Below, one piece after another: positions 27,474 through 36,472 of a stretch of DNA of 64,000 nt. Position numbers and translations under genes: made by a program. The notes under the pieces are model-generated. The model saw only the letters and a list, made by a program, of their open reading frames with translations, searched no databases and was not told where the DNA came from. The stretch is from CAZJWC01 sp964550125. Its GTDB lineage: Bacteria; Bacillota; Clostridia; Christensenellales; Borkfalkiaceae. Location: NCBI GenBank assembly GCA_964550125.1, contig CAZJWC010000004.1:1-64000 (forward strand), given 5' to 3'. Positions within the stretch are counted from its first letter, which is position 1. Each line of letters starts with the position of its first letter.

Positions 27474-27728
27474 ATGAAAAAAAATAATAAAAAGAAGACA
27501 CTTTTACTATTCATACTTAATTTTATCCTTCTTTTAGTCCTATTTGGTGCGTTTGTGTATAACTTAAATCTACTTATAAATGTGGGTAGTTTAACTACAA
27601 TTAGTGGTAGTAATCCATCAAAAGTTGACCTCTTTTATACCTTGCTTGCAATTTCCGCCTTATTTTTGGTGTTGCTGTTTGCTTGTGTTGTTTTACTTAA
27701 AAAACTTACCGATAGGAATAATAAATAA
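27474..27728 (+). CDS. Small two-helix membrane protein
   Basis: An 84-residue protein with a very basic N-terminus (MKKNNKKK) and two hydrophobic helices (about residues 10-32 and 52-76), ending in a charged tail. I do not recognise a family. It starts 12 nt after the acetyltransferase with a weak AAGG-type signal and is followed by a strong terminator, so the two genes probably share a message. Confidence 0.6.
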   Translation: MKKNNKKKTLLLFILNFILLLVLFGAFVYNLNLLINVGSLTTISGSNPSKVDLFYTLLAISALFLVLLFACVVLLKKLTDRNNK

Positions 27729-27744
27729 ATTTTTAGAATAATTT

Positions 27745-27781
27745 AACTGTCAAGTAAAATTGCTTGACAGTTGTTTTTTTA
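27745..27781 (+). terminator. Rho-independent terminator
   Basis: AACTGTCAAG pairs perfectly with CTTGACAGTT, followed by GTTTTTTT. It separates the acetyltransferase pair from the ylxM-ffh operon. Confidence 0.9.
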
Positions 27782-27820
27782 TTTAATATAATTATTCAAG
27801 TAAGTTAAAAGGAGGCTGGT

Positions 27821-28189
27821 ATGACTGATATAAAGTATCTTTATCTTTGGGATACCTATAAAGGACTTTTAACTCCTACTCAACAAGAAATTACCGACCT
27901 TTACTTTAATTGCGATTTGTCCTTAGGAGAGATTGCTGAACAAAGAAATGTATCAAGGCAAAGTATTTCGGACACGATAAATAAGTCAAAAAAACAACTT
28001 GATGATATTGAATATAAGTTGCATTTGGTTGAAAAGCAAAACACTTATTCATTAGAAGTTTCAAAAACCTTAACAAGTGTTACAAAAATGCTTCAAGGGT
28101 TTATTGATAAAAATCCTGAACACAAACAAGAGATTATGAAAATTATAGACGCTTTAGTCGTAGGAGAAAAGATAGAGGAGGAATATTAG
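27821..28189 (+). CDS. ylxM: SRP-associated helix-turn-helix protein YlxM
   Basis: Small (122-residue) sigma-70 region-4-like protein; the helix-turn-helix is around residues 35-60 (LSLGEIAEQRNVSRQSISD). YlxM homologues are encoded next to ffh in Firmicutes and modulate SRP GTPase assembly. AAGGAGG precedes the start. Its TAG stop overlaps the GTG start of ffh by one base, indicating coupling. Confidence 0.9.
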   Translation: MTDIKYLYLWDTYKGLLTPTQQEITDLYFNCDLSLGEIAEQRNVSRQSISDTINKSKKQLDDIEYKLHLVEKQNTYSLEVSKTLTSVTKMLQGFIDKNPEHKQEIMKIIDALVVGEKIEEEY

Positions 28190-29508
28190 TGGCTCTATTT
28201 GCATCACTTTCAGAAAGAATAAATCACGTTTTTTCAAAATTGACAAAACACGGCAGACTTACTGAACTTGAAATAAAACAGGCGATGCGTGAAATTCGTA
28301 TAGCATTGCTTGAGGCTGACGTAAATATACAAGTAGTAAAAAACTTTATCAACGAAGTTTCTCAAAAGGCTGTTGGGCAAGAGATTATAAAAAGCTTAAA
28401 TCCTGCACAACAGGTTATTAAAATAGTAAACGATGAGTTGATTGCCTTGATGGGCTCAACTAATCAAAAGTTAGAAGTATCTTCAAAACTTCCCACAGTA
28501 ATTATGATGTGTGGTTTGCAAGGTGCAGGTAAAACCACCTTGTGTGGAAAACTTGCTAGTCTACTTAAAAAGCAGGGTAAAAAACCTATGCTTGTAGGTT
28601 GCGATATATATCGTCCTGCTGCTATTGAACAGTTAAAAGTAGTAGGTCAAAAAGCAGGGGTGGAGGTTTTTGAAAAGGGAACTCAAAATCCAGTAAAAAC
28701 TTCAAAACAAGCAGTTGAACACGCTCGCTCAATAGGTTGCGATACGGTAATTATTGATACTGCAGGTCGTCTTCATATTGACGAAGAATTGATGAAGGAA
28801 CTTGAGCATATCGTCAAAGAGGTAAAACCTACTGAAATTTTACTTACAGTTGACTCTATGACTGGTCAAGACGCAGTAAATGTTGCTGACACTTTTAATA
28901 AAAGGCTTGAAATTACAGGTGTAGTTTTAACAAAACTTGACGGCGATACTCGTGGTGGTGCTTGTCTTTCAATTAAGGCAGTTACTGGTAAACCTATAAA
29001 GTTTATTGGTGTAGGCGAAAAGATAAGCGATTTAGAACCTTTCTTTCCCGACAGGATGGCATCTCGTATTTTAGGTATGGGAGATGTGCTTTCATTGATT
29101 GAAAAAGCACAAGAAGCCGTTACTGAAGAAGATGCAAAAAAGATGGAAAAGAAGTTTAGAGAGAACTCTTTTACTCTTGAAGACTTTTTGTATCAGTTTG
29201 AATCTATGAAAAAAATGGGAGGCATAGCAAACATTTTAAGTATGATTCCGGGAGGGGCTAAAATTCGTGAGGAAGATATAAATGAAAAACAAATTGATAA
29301 GATGAAGGCGATTATTTTATCAATGACTCCCAAGGAAAGACTTAAACCTGACATAATCAATTCCTCAAGGAAAAAGAGAATTGCTCAAGGAAGTGGCACT
29401 ACTGTGCAAGATATAAACAAACTGTTAAAGCAGTTTGAACAAAGCAAATTGATGATGAAACAAATGAAAAACGGCAAAGGCAAAATGCGTATGCCTTTTG
29501 GATTTTAA
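28189..29508 (+). CDS. ffh: Signal recognition particle protein Ffh
   Basis: SRP54 GTPase that binds signal sequences and the SRP RNA. The NG domain has GLQGAGKTT (about residues 108-116), DIYRPAAIEQL, DTAGRLH and TKLDGDTRGG; the methionine-rich M domain (about 325-439) ends in KLMMKQMKNGKGKMRMPFGF. The start is GTG, overlapping the ylxM stop, with AGGAGG in the end of ylxM. Length 439 is typical. Confidence 0.96.
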   Translation: MALFASLSERINHVFSKLTKHGRLTELEIKQAMREIRIALLEADVNIQVVKNFINEVSQKAVGQEIIKSLNPAQQVIKIVNDELIALMGSTNQKLEVSSKLPTVIMMCGLQGAGKTTLCGKLASLLKKQGKKPMLVGCDIYRPAAIEQLKVVGQKAGVEVFEKGTQNPVKTSKQAVEHARSIGCDTVIIDTAGRLHIDEELMKELEHIVKEVKPTEILLTVDSMTGQDAVNVADTFNKRLEITGVVLTKLDGDTRGGACLSIKAVTGKPIKFIGVGEKISDLEPFFPDRMASRILGMGDVLSLIEKAQEAVTEEDAKKMEKKFRENSFTLEDFLYQFESMKKMGGIANILSMIPGGAKIREEDINEKQIDKMKAIILSMTPKERLKPDIINSSRKKRIAQGSGTTVQDINKLLKQFEQSKLMMKQMKNGKGKMRMPFGF

Positions 29509-29557
29509 TAAATAAAAAAAATTATAAATATTTTACATTTTATGGAGGTAATATAAA

Positions 29558-29854
29558 ATGGCAGTTAAAATGAGACTTTTAAGACAAGGCGACCACAAAT
29601 CACCCTGTTATCGTATCGTAGTTGTTGACGGAAGAAAGGCTAGAGGTGGCGAATATATCGAAAAAATCGGTCATTACAATCCCACTATGCAACCTGCTGA
29701 AGTAGTAATCGATGTTGAAAAGGCAAAATCATGGTTGGCAAAGGGCGTTCAACCCACTGAAACTGTTAAGAGTCTATTAGTTAAAGCTGGTGCAATGGAA
29801 AAGAGCAATAAATTAAGTCCTGCTAAAACTAACCCTAAAAAGAAGAAGGGTTAA
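29558..29854 (+). CDS. rpsP: Small ribosomal subunit protein bS16
   Basis: Assembly protein of the 30S subunit. VKMRLLRQGDHKSPCYRIVVVDGR at the start and IGHYNPT are typical of S16; 98 residues with a Lys-rich tail. A strong TGGAGG ribosome binding site precedes the ATG. It follows ffh and leads rpsP-khpA-rimM-trmD. Confidence 0.96.
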   Translation: MAVKMRLLRQGDHKSPCYRIVVVDGRKARGGEYIEKIGHYNPTMQPAEVVIDVEKAKSWLAKGVQPTETVKSLLVKAGAMEKSNKLSPAKTNPKKKKG

Positions 29855-29911
29855 TCTATTTCTTTTAAATAACGATAAATTATAAACTACGGTTTATAAA
29901 AAGGAGTAACG

Positions 29912-30169
29912 ATGTTAGATTTAATTAAGTACGTTGTTAATCAATTTGCAGAAAAGAAAGATGAAATTGATTATCAAGTTACAGAAACCGACGAAGAAAT
30001 TACGGTAGTTGTTACTTTAGACCCCTCTGATATGGGAAAAGTTATTGGCAAGCAAGGTAAAATTGCTAAAGCCTTGAGAACTCTTGTTCGTTGTGCTGCT
30101 GGCAAAGACGCTAAAAAATACACTATTGAAATTAAAGAAAGAGGAGAGGGCGAAACTAATAAAGACTAG
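29912..30169 (+). CDS. khpA: RNA-binding KH-domain protein KhpA
   Basis: Small (85-residue) KH protein that, with KhpB/Jag, binds RNA and influences cell division. The KH signature GKVIGKQGKIAKALRTLV lies at about residues 48-65. AAGGAG precedes the ATG. Its place between rpsP and rimM is the conserved one. Confidence 0.92.
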   Translation: MLDLIKYVVNQFAEKKDEIDYQVTETDEEITVVVTLDPSDMGKVIGKQGKIAKALRTLVRCAAGKDAKKYTIEIKERGEGETNKD

Positions 30170-30187
30170 TTTTATTTTCTCATCATA

Positions 30188-30220
30188 ACGGGGCTGTATC
30201 ATTTTTTGACACAGCCCTGT
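30188..30220 (+). other. Stable hairpin upstream of rimM
   Basis: ACGGGGCTGT (30188-30197) and ACAGCCCTGT (30211-30220) pair over 10 bp with one G-U, extended by two more pairs around a T-rich loop. Only a short TTTT follows, so it may be a weak terminator, a processing site or a stabiliser between khpA and rimM. Confidence 0.55.
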
Positions 30221-30242
30221 GATTTTAAAAGAGGATAATTTA

Positions 30243-30743
30243 ATGACTGATAAACTTATTATAGGTGAAATTTTAAAACCTCAAGGAATTAGGGGTGAAA
30301 TTAAGGTAAAATGCTACCTTGATACCCTTGCTGAATTTAAAAGTTTTAAAAAGATATATATCGAGGGCACGGAGTATAAGGTGCTTTCCTTTAAGCAAGC
30401 AGACGGATTTGTATTTTTAGGTTTAAGTGGAATTGCTGATAGAAATACTGCCGAACTTATGCGTGGTAAAAAAATAGAGGGCAATAGAGAGGACGCAAAG
30501 CCTTTAGAGGAAGGAAGATACTATATCGTTGACGTAATTGGCTGTGTTGTTCAAGGCTTAAAAGGTAAAGTCTATGGCGAGGTGATTGATATTTTTTCAG
30601 CAAAGACTGATGTTTATACAATCAAAAACGGTGAGGAAACTTTAATGTTTCCTATTGCTGACGGTGTGGTGGAAAGTTTTGATATTGATAATAAAAAGAT
30701 AATTGTCAATGAAAAAAGGTTTAGCGAAGTAGTGGTTAAATAA
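30243..30743 (+). CDS. rimM: Ribosome maturation factor RimM
   Basis: Assists late 30S assembly by binding S19. The N-terminal RimM barrel begins LIIGEILKPQGIRGEIKVK and the C-terminal PRC barrel includes EGRYYIVDVIGCVV and PIADGVVESFD. I start at the ATG at 30243, which has GAGGATAATTTA upstream; an in-frame GTG at 30219 would lie against the hairpin. Length is 166 residues. trmD starts 1 nt after its stop. Confidence 0.92.
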   Translation: MTDKLIIGEILKPQGIRGEIKVKCYLDTLAEFKSFKKIYIEGTEYKVLSFKQADGFVFLGLSGIADRNTAELMRGKKIEGNREDAKPLEEGRYYIVDVIGCVVQGLKGKVYGEVIDIFSAKTDVYTIKNGEETLMFPIADGVVESFDIDNKKIIVNEKRFSEVVVK

Positions 30744-30744
30744 T

Positions 30745-31407
30745 ATGAAAATAGATATTTTAACACTTTTTCCCGAAATGTTTACTCCATTACAATCGAG
30801 TATAATAGGTAGGGCAAGAAAGGATAACAAGATACAAATAAATATAATAGATATCCGTGAGTTTTCAAAAGATGCTCATAAAAAGTGTGATGATTATCCT
30901 TTTGGTGGTGGTTCGGGTATGGTTATGATGATTCAACCTATCGCTGACGCTATTGAGTTTTTGGATAGTGAGCATAAGGCATTAAGGATTTTTATGTCAC
31001 CTCAAGGTAAAGTGTTAAAGCAAGAATATGCTGTTTCACTCACTCAAAGAGAGCACATCATTATTCTTTGTGGACATTATGAGGGCGTTGACCAAAGAGT
31101 TATAGACCTCTTTATAGACGAGGAAATATCTGTTGGAGATTACGTTTTAACAGGTGGTGAGTTGCCGGCAATGGTATTGACTGATTGTCTTGCAAGGTAT
31201 GTGGACGGAGTACTTTCAAACGGCTCTTTAGTTGATGAAAGTTTTACTGAAAACTTACTTGAGTATCCACAATATACCCGTCCTAGTGATTATAACGGGT
31301 GTAAAGTACCCGATGTTTTGCTTTCAGGCAATCACGGTGAAATTGCAAAGTGGCGTAGAGAAAAAGCAATAGAAGTTACTAAAGCAAAACGCCCCGACTT
31401 ATTATAA
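30745..31407 (+). CDS. trmD: tRNA (guanine37-N1)-methyltransferase TrmD
   Basis: SPOUT methyltransferase for G37 of tRNAs. MKIDILTLFPEMF at the start, DYPFGGGSGMVM, CGHYEGVDQRV, the knotted SAM site ISVGDYVLTGGELPAM and YPQYTRP are all present. At 220 residues it is near the short end of the family. It is preceded by rimM with a 1-nt gap. Confidence 0.96.
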   Translation: MKIDILTLFPEMFTPLQSSIIGRARKDNKIQINIIDIREFSKDAHKKCDDYPFGGGSGMVMMIQPIADAIEFLDSEHKALRIFMSPQGKVLKQEYAVSLTQREHIIILCGHYEGVDQRVIDLFIDEEISVGDYVLTGGELPAMVLTDCLARYVDGVLSNGSLVDESFTENLLEYPQYTRPSDYNGCKVPDVLLSGNHGEIAKWRREKAIEVTKAKRPDLL

Positions 31408-31423
31408 ATTTGAGGTTAAAAAG

Positions 31424-32284
31424 ATGAAACATATACAATGGTTTCCAGGTCATATGACAAAGGCAATGAGGATGATGGAGGAAAATATTCCTCTATGTGA
31501 TGGAGTTATCTATGTTTTAGATGCTCGTGCTCCTATTGCCACAGTCAATCAAAAATTAAAAAATCTTTTTGGAAACAAACCAATTTTATACGTTTTAAAT
31601 AAGTGTGATTTGGCTGATTCAAATATCACCGATGGTTTTGCAAAATTGATTGAAAAGAATAATCAAATATCTTTTAAATGCGTGGCTACACAACCTAGTG
31701 CAAAAAAACAACTTATTTCAAAAATTAAGATTTTAATGAGTGAAAAAATTCAAAAAGATATTCAAAAGGGTGTCAATAGGTCGATAAAACTTATGGTTTC
31801 AGGTATACCTAACACAGGCAAAAGCACAATAATAAATATGCTTGCAGGTGAAAAAAGGGCAATAACAGGAGATAAGGCTGGCGTTACTAGAGGTAAGCAG
31901 TGGATTCGTTGTGATGGGTTTGAACTTTTAGATACTCCAGGAACAATGCCTCCTGCGTTCGAAAACCAAACTCTTGCAAAGCACCTTGCATATTTAGGTA
32001 GTATCAATGACGATATTTTAGATATGGACGATTTGTCTTTGGAATTGCTTGGCGAACTAGCTGTTATCAAGCCTGAATTATTGAAGGAAAAGTACAATAT
32101 TGAAGATACTTCCTCAAACCTAGTAATGCTTGAACAAGTTTGCAGACGCCGTGGCTTTATTGTCAAGGGTGGTGAGTTTGACTACGAACGAGGCTCTAAA
32201 GCGTTGATTGACGATTTTAGAAAGGGAAAAATAGGAAAAATAAGTTTAGAAAACTACACAGATTTCCTTGACTATAATTTATAA
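31424..32284 (+). CDS. rbgA: Ribosome biogenesis GTPase RbgA (YlqF)
   Basis: GTPase needed for late 50S assembly. It is circularly permuted: G4 NKCD comes first (about residue 58), then G1 GIPNTGKSTIINML (about 126) and G3 DTPGTMPP. The N-terminus IQWFPGHMTKAMRMM is characteristic. Length 286 is standard. In Bacillus rbgA lies between rplS and rnhB; here rplS has moved to the other side of rnhB-yraN. Confidence 0.94.
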   Translation: MKHIQWFPGHMTKAMRMMEENIPLCDGVIYVLDARAPIATVNQKLKNLFGNKPILYVLNKCDLADSNITDGFAKLIEKNNQISFKCVATQPSAKKQLISKIKILMSEKIQKDIQKGVNRSIKLMVSGIPNTGKSTIINMLAGEKRAITGDKAGVTRGKQWIRCDGFELLDTPGTMPPAFENQTLAKHLAYLGSINDDILDMDDLSLELLGELAVIKPELLKEKYNIEDTSSNLVMLEQVCRRRGFIVKGGEFDYERGSKALIDDFRKGKIGKISLENYTDFLDYNL

Positions 32285-32297
32285 ATATGTAAAAATA

Positions 32298-32327
32298 AAA
32301 ATCGGTTTATAAAAAAACCGATTTTGC
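32298..32327. terminator. Bidirectional terminator
   Basis: AAAATCGGTTT and AAACCGATTTT form a perfect 11-bp stem around a 6-nt loop, between rbgA (+) and the convergent small membrane gene (-). Confidence 0.85.
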
Positions 32328-32338
32328 TTAATGTTCTA

Positions 32339-32659
32339 TTATGCTTTACTGCTTATGTATAGGTCTGTTAGGAAGTTCATAACTCCTGTAAACAAACCTG
32401 CTAAAATTAGGCATTTTGAAAACTCAAGGTTGAATACAAGTAAACCTAAAAGGATTCCTGCAAGCAATGATAAAATTAGTATAAAAATGAAAGTAAGCCA
32501 AGGCTTTTTTTCAGTTTCTCGCTTGTTGAAAAATGCACTTGTTGCAATAAAAAGTATTTGTACTGTTAAAGCAACATAGGCAGTTTTAAGTAGTGCTTGT
32601 GGAAAGATTAGTCCTAAAAGCATCAAAGTAAAAAGTATAAAAGTGAAAATAAATCGCAT
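32339..32659 (-). CDS. Unknown four-helix membrane protein
   Basis: A 106-residue protein with four hydrophobic segments (about residues 3-20, 22-40, 53-74 and 80-98) and a short charged loop (FNKRETEKK). No family recognised. The ATG at 32659 is chosen because GGAGGGCAAG stands just before it; an in-frame ATG at 32686 lacks a ribosome binding site. The gene is alone on the minus strand, convergent with rbgA. Confidence 0.6.
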   Translation of the reverse strand: MRFIFTFILFTLMLLGLIFPQALLKTAYVALTVQILFIATSAFFNKRETEKKPWLTFIFILILSLLAGILLGLLVFNLEFSKCLILAGLFTGVMNFLTDLYISSKA

Positions 32660-32801
32660 CTTGCCCTCCACATAAGTATTTCTCATTTGTACTTAAAATT
32701 ATAGAATATATGATAAAAAATGTCAACGAAAGCAAAGTGAAAATTGTTAAATGATTATAAATGATTTTATTCAAATTTAACACAATAGGATGAGGTAACA
32801 A

Positions 32802-33401
32802 ATGGACAAATTAGAGATTGAGAAAGACCTTTTATGTCAGGGCTATAAATATATAGCAGGCGTTGATGAGGTAGGTAGAGGACCTTTAGCTGGTCCTGTT
32901 GTTTGTGCTTGCGTGGTTATGCCCCTTGACGAACAAAATATTATCGAAGGTGTTGACGATAGTAAAAAACTTTCACCCAAAAAGAGAGAACTTCTCTCAA
33001 AAAAAATTTTGGAAAAAGCAATTTCATATAAGATATGCGAAATTGACAATAATGTTATTGATGAAATAAATATTTTAAACGCTGTAAAACTGTGTATGAA
33101 AAATTGTGTTGAAGGACTTGAAGTTTGTCCCGATATAGTTATAACGGACGGCAATATGGTGCTTGATATTGATAAAAAGCAACAAAGTTTTATAAAGGGA
33201 GATGCCCGTTCATACACGATAGGTTGTGCAAGTATAATCGCAAAGGTTTATAGGGACAATTTAATGGACGAGTATGATAAAAAATATCCTGCGTATGCCT
33301 TTGCAAAAAATAAAGGTTACGGCACAAAAGCCCATATGGATGCTATAAGGGAGGTGGGACTATGCGAGATTCACAGAAGAACCTTCACGACAAAAATTTA
33401 G
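32802..33401 (+). CDS. rnhB: Ribonuclease HII
   Basis: Removes RNA from RNA-DNA hybrids, including single ribonucleotides. The metal-site motif GVDEVGRGPLAGPVV is at about residues 19-33, with DDSKKLSPKKRELL, VITDGN and SIIAKVYRD following. The 199 residues are complete. AGGTAAC precedes the ATG. Its 3' end overlaps yraN by 40 nt. Confidence 0.95.
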   Translation: MDKLEIEKDLLCQGYKYIAGVDEVGRGPLAGPVVCACVVMPLDEQNIIEGVDDSKKLSPKKRELLSKKILEKAISYKICEIDNNVIDEINILNAVKLCMKNCVEGLEVCPDIVITDGNMVLDIDKKQQSFIKGDARSYTIGCASIIAKVYRDNLMDEYDKKYPAYAFAKNKGYGTKAHMDAIREVGLCEIHRRTFTTKI

Positions 33402-33727
33402 GCAAAAAAGGGGAAAAGCAAGCCGTAAATTTATTAAAAAAACAAAAGTATAAAATACTTGATAAAAATTTTACTTGTACTTTTGGTGAGTGTGATATAA
33501 TTGCTGTAAAGGACGGAACAATAGTTTTTGCAGAGGTGAAAACGAGATATAGCACCAGTTATGGCAGTGCAAGTGAGGCTGTAACTAAAACTAAACAAAA
33601 AAAGTACTACAATATCGCAAGCTATTATTTAAAATTACATAGTCTATTTGATTGTGCTGTTCGTTTTGATGTTATTGAGGTGTATAAAGATAGTATAAAT
33701 CATATTGAGGGTGCGTTTAGTTTATAA
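33362..33727 (+). CDS. YraN/UPF0102-family endonuclease-like protein
   Basis: Small (121-residue) restriction-endonuclease-fold protein of unknown physiological role. GECDIIAVKDGTIVFAEVKTR carries the PD-(D/E)xK-like metal site (D..E-x-K). The start ATG has AGGGAGG about 8 nt upstream and lies inside rnhB, an overlap common for this pair. Confidence 0.88.
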   Translation: MRDSQKNLHDKNLGKKGEKQAVNLLKKQKYKILDKNFTCTFGECDIIAVKDGTIVFAEVKTRYSTSYGSASEAVTKTKQKKYYNIASYYLKLHSLFDCAVRFDVIEVYKDSINHIEGAFSL

Positions 33728-33783
33728 TAAATTGTGAAAAATTTTTACAAAAGCAAAAAAAGTGAAAAATAATATAAAATTAG

Positions 33784-33812
33784 TTGCATAGTGGCTTATT
33801 TTTTGTTAAAAT
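33784..33812 (+). promoter_or_regulatory. Promoter of rplS
   Basis: TTGCAT (33784-33789), 17 nt, TAAAAT (33807-33812), preceded by TGT (extended -10). Start point about 33820, immediately before the leader structure. Confidence 0.75.
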
Positions 33813-33814
33813 GT

Positions 33815-33895
33815 AATAGTTGACTTCGGACGGTCCTCTTGTGATGCAATTTTTTTTGCAGTGCGACAATGAACGTTTAGTAAATATGGAGGTAA
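33815..33895 (+). promoter_or_regulatory. Candidate L19 leader (rplS autoregulatory RNA)
   Basis: The 80-nt leader is not coding and folds: ACTTCGGACGGT forms a small hairpin region, and TTGTGATGCAA pairs with TTGCAGTGCGACAA around a T-rich loop. Firmicutes rplS messages often carry a short two-hairpin L19 leader that senses the ribosomal protein. The position and size fit; I cannot confirm the consensus by eye. Confidence 0.5.
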
Positions 33896-33901
33896 AGTCA
33901 A

Positions 33902-34246
33902 ATGAAAGGTTTAATAGAAGCTATTGAAAAAGAAGGGCTTAAAGAGTCTGTTCCTCAATTTAATGTAGGTGATACTGTTAAAGTTAGCTTTAAGGTTATT
34001 GAAGGAACTCGTGAAAGAATCCAAGCATTTGAAGGCGTTGTTATCGCAAAGAAAAATGGTGGTGTAAGAGAAACTTTCACTGTAAGAAGACTTTCTTTCG
34101 GCGTAGGCGTTGAAAGAACGTTCCCTATCCACTCACCCAAGGTTACTAACGTTGAAGTTGTTAGAAAGGGTAGTGTAAGAAGAGCGAAACTTTATTATTT
34201 GAGAGGTCTTACAGGTAAGGCTGCTAAAATTAAGGAAGTTAGATAA
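33902..34246 (+). CDS. rplS: Large ribosomal subunit protein bL19
   Basis: Bridge protein at the 30S-50S interface. FNVGDTVKVSFKVIEGTRERIQ and RETFTVRRLSFGVGVERTFP are typical; 114 residues. TGGAGG precedes the ATG. It has its own promoter and leader instead of following trmD directly, and a terminator follows. Confidence 0.97.
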   Translation: MKGLIEAIEKEGLKESVPQFNVGDTVKVSFKVIEGTRERIQAFEGVVIAKKNGGVRETFTVRRLSFGVGVERTFPIHSPKVTNVEVVRKGSVRRAKLYYLRGLTGKAAKIKEVR

Positions 34247-34260
34247 TCTACTAAAAATTA

Positions 34261-34287
34261 AAAACTGTCTCTTTGAGACAGTTTTTT
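34261..34287 (+). terminator. Terminator after rplS
   Basis: AAAACTGTCTC and GAGACAGTTTT form an 11-bp stem with a TTT loop, then TTTTTT. Confidence 0.9.
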
Positions 34288-34353
34288 GTTTTAGTAAGCC
34301 ATTTAATTTACTTTTTTTCAAGTTTAGTTTAAAATATAAAAAAGGGTGTTAAG

Positions 34354-36423
34354 ATGTTTTATAAAATAGGTTTATATTTTAAAGATTTATGGATAAAAAT
34401 AAAAAATTCAAAACTTACTGAAAAGTTGTTTTTAATCTTTGCAATAATCTTTGCCTTTTCCTCATTTTTTACTTTGGGGAATTTTAATTCGCTTGGCAAA
34501 AGTTATTTTGTAAAAGCCTCTTTGGAAGATAAGCAAGAGATTGAATTTAAGTTGAATTTTGACGACGACCAAAAAACGCTTTCTGCAATATATATCAATT
34601 ATGGCGTAATTTATGAGCCTATTGGAAGCGAAGTTGCAATTCAAGTATCGAAAAGACAAAATTCATTAGGTACTTGGACAAATGCAGGTGTGGGTTCAAC
34701 AACTATTTTAAATTTAAAAAAGGTTGACGATGAGGGAAACGTTGATGAAAGAAGTTTATCTAACTATAACTGGACTCCTTTATTTGAAGATTTAACTTTG
34801 AGTTCAACCTATACAAGTTATCGATTTATTTTAACTTGTGATATGGTAGTTAATGAAATTGCCTTTGTCGCAAATAACGGTACGACTGTTGATTGTAAAC
34901 TCTCTCGTGGGGATAAAAATGCGTCAAAAATGATTGATAGTCCCAAAAGTTTTAATAAGAAAAAATCATCTTATTATAGATTTACTGAAGATGAGATTTA
35001 CTCACTAATCCAAGTGGACAATATACTAAATAGTGGTAAATTGCAAAGTGATAATGCAATCATTATAAATAAAGCTTTTAATAGTCTAGGTGGTTTGATA
35101 TTACTTGTTGGTACTTTTATTTTTGGTAGGAGTACTTTTGGTTTAAGATTTATTCCTTTTCTGTTTAGTTTTGGATTGTTTATCTTAATATATAAGTTTG
35201 CTTCTCGTCTTTTTAAAGACAATAAGTACGGTATGGTTGGTGGACTAATTTATGTTTTTAGTACGCTACCTTTTACCATTTTTCGATTAGGTAACTTAAC
35301 TTCAACGGTGGCATTTTTAACTTTACTTGCCTTTTACTTTGCCTTTAAATTCTTTTCATATGGGGTTAGAGCGTCATCGTCAAGTAGCGATTTTTCAAAT
35401 ATAGTTTATTCAGGAATTTTTGTGTCGCTAGCATTATGTATCTCAACAAAGGTTTTGTTTGCCTACGGTGCACTTTTGTTTATAATCGGCTGGGGACTAG
35501 TAAGACAATATAAAGTTAATAAAAAGCGTGGTGAAGAAGCTGTTGCAAACGCAATGATTGAAAATAAAAAAATACACGATGTAAAAGAGAGGGAGGAGAA
35601 CTTTAAACAGGCAGAAGCAGTTAGAGATAGTTATAATTCTGTAAACAAAAAAACTATTTTAATTTCTTCAATTTGTGCTTTCAGTTCATTTTTACTTTTA
35701 GCATTTATCTTGCTGATTGCCTTCTCATCATTAACATATAAAGTAAATAACCTCTATTATTATGCAGGGCTTAATGCCTCGTTTATGAAGGTTTTTGGTA
35801 TAACGTTTAAAAATTGTTTTAACGGATTCAACAATACCTTGCTTTCAGTTAGCAATAATATGAAACCATTTGCCTTTTTTGTACTTCCTAAAGCCTCAAC
35901 ATTGTATGTTACTTCGTATGCAAGTAATTCTAGTGGAATTTATCAACAACTCAACTGCTGTGTAAACATAGGTGTGGTGTTTATCTCTCTCTTATCCTTT
36001 TTATTTTCAACCTCGTATGTGGTTGCGTCATATTTTATAAAAAAAGACAGCGATAAAGAGTTAAAGACTGTAAGGTATATAAGAAGAATTTACTATTTTC
36101 TACTTTTGGGATTAGTTGCGACATTTATGCCAAACTTAATATCTCAAAACAATATAACAATGTTTGATAGTGGACTTTTTTATGTTTTCTATTTAATCTA
36201 TATTTTGCTTGCGTTATACATTTTAAATATGACAACTAATAAGGGTGAGAATAAAGTATCAATGGTAGATAAAATTACTGTTGTATTATTAGTAGTATTT
36301 TCAATTCTTTTTCTTATGCAAATACCGTCAATGTTTTGTATAAGCACTTCTGTCGTATGGTCAAAATGCTTATACGGTTGGCAGTCAGTTGTAAATAATG
36401 GTTATTTTAGAAGATTAAGTTAA
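34354..36423 (+). CDS. GT-C-like polytopic membrane protein, possible glycosyltransferase
   Basis: A 689-residue protein with about eleven to twelve membrane helices. After the first helix (about residues 24-46) a beta-rich extracytoplasmic domain of about 150 residues follows, then helices grouped as in dolichol-phosphate-mannose/GT39-type transferases. A cytoplasmic Lys/Glu-rich loop lies near 390-425. The extracytoplasmic helix-loop FTEDEIYSLIQVDNILNSGK could be a catalytic-loop equivalent but I cannot point to a canonical Asp-Glu site. The family is uncertain. It sits alone between terminators after rplS, with a weak AAAGGGTG signal before the ATG. Confidence 0.5.
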   Translation: MFYKIGLYFKDLWIKIKNSKLTEKLFLIFAIIFAFSSFFTLGNFNSLGKSYFVKASLEDKQEIEFKLNFDDDQKTLSAIYINYGVIYEPIGSEVAIQVSKRQNSLGTWTNAGVGSTTILNLKKVDDEGNVDERSLSNYNWTPLFEDLTLSSTYTSYRFILTCDMVVNEIAFVANNGTTVDCKLSRGDKNASKMIDSPKSFNKKKSSYYRFTEDEIYSLIQVDNILNSGKLQSDNAIIINKAFNSLGGLILLVGTFIFGRSTFGLRFIPFLFSFGLFILIYKFASRLFKDNKYGMVGGLIYVFSTLPFTIFRLGNLTSTVAFLTLLAFYFAFKFFSYGVRASSSSSDFSNIVYSGIFVSLALCISTKVLFAYGALLFIIGWGLVRQYKVNKKRGEEAVANAMIENKKIHDVKEREENFKQAEAVRDSYNSVNKKTILISSICAFSSFLLLAFILLIAFSSLTYKVNNLYYYAGLNASFMKVFGITFKNCFNGFNNTLLSVSNNMKPFAFFVLPKASTLYVTSYASNSSGIYQQLNCCVNIGVVFISLLSFLFSTSYVVASYFIKKDSDKELKTVRYIRRIYYFLLLGLVATFMPNLISQNNITMFDSGLFYVFYLIYILLALYILNMTTNKGENKVSMVDKITVVLLVVFSILFLMQIPSMFCISTSVVWSKCLYGWQSVVNNGYFRRLS

Positions 36424-36428
36424 TAAAT

Positions 36429-36457
36429 AAAATTTTCGCTTAAAAGCGAAAATTTTT
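36429..36457 (+). terminator. Terminator before comM
   Basis: AAAATTTTCGCT pairs with AGCGAAAATTTT around a TAAA loop, followed by T-rich sequence. Confidence 0.8.
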
Positions 36458-36472
36458 AATTAAAGGATAAAT

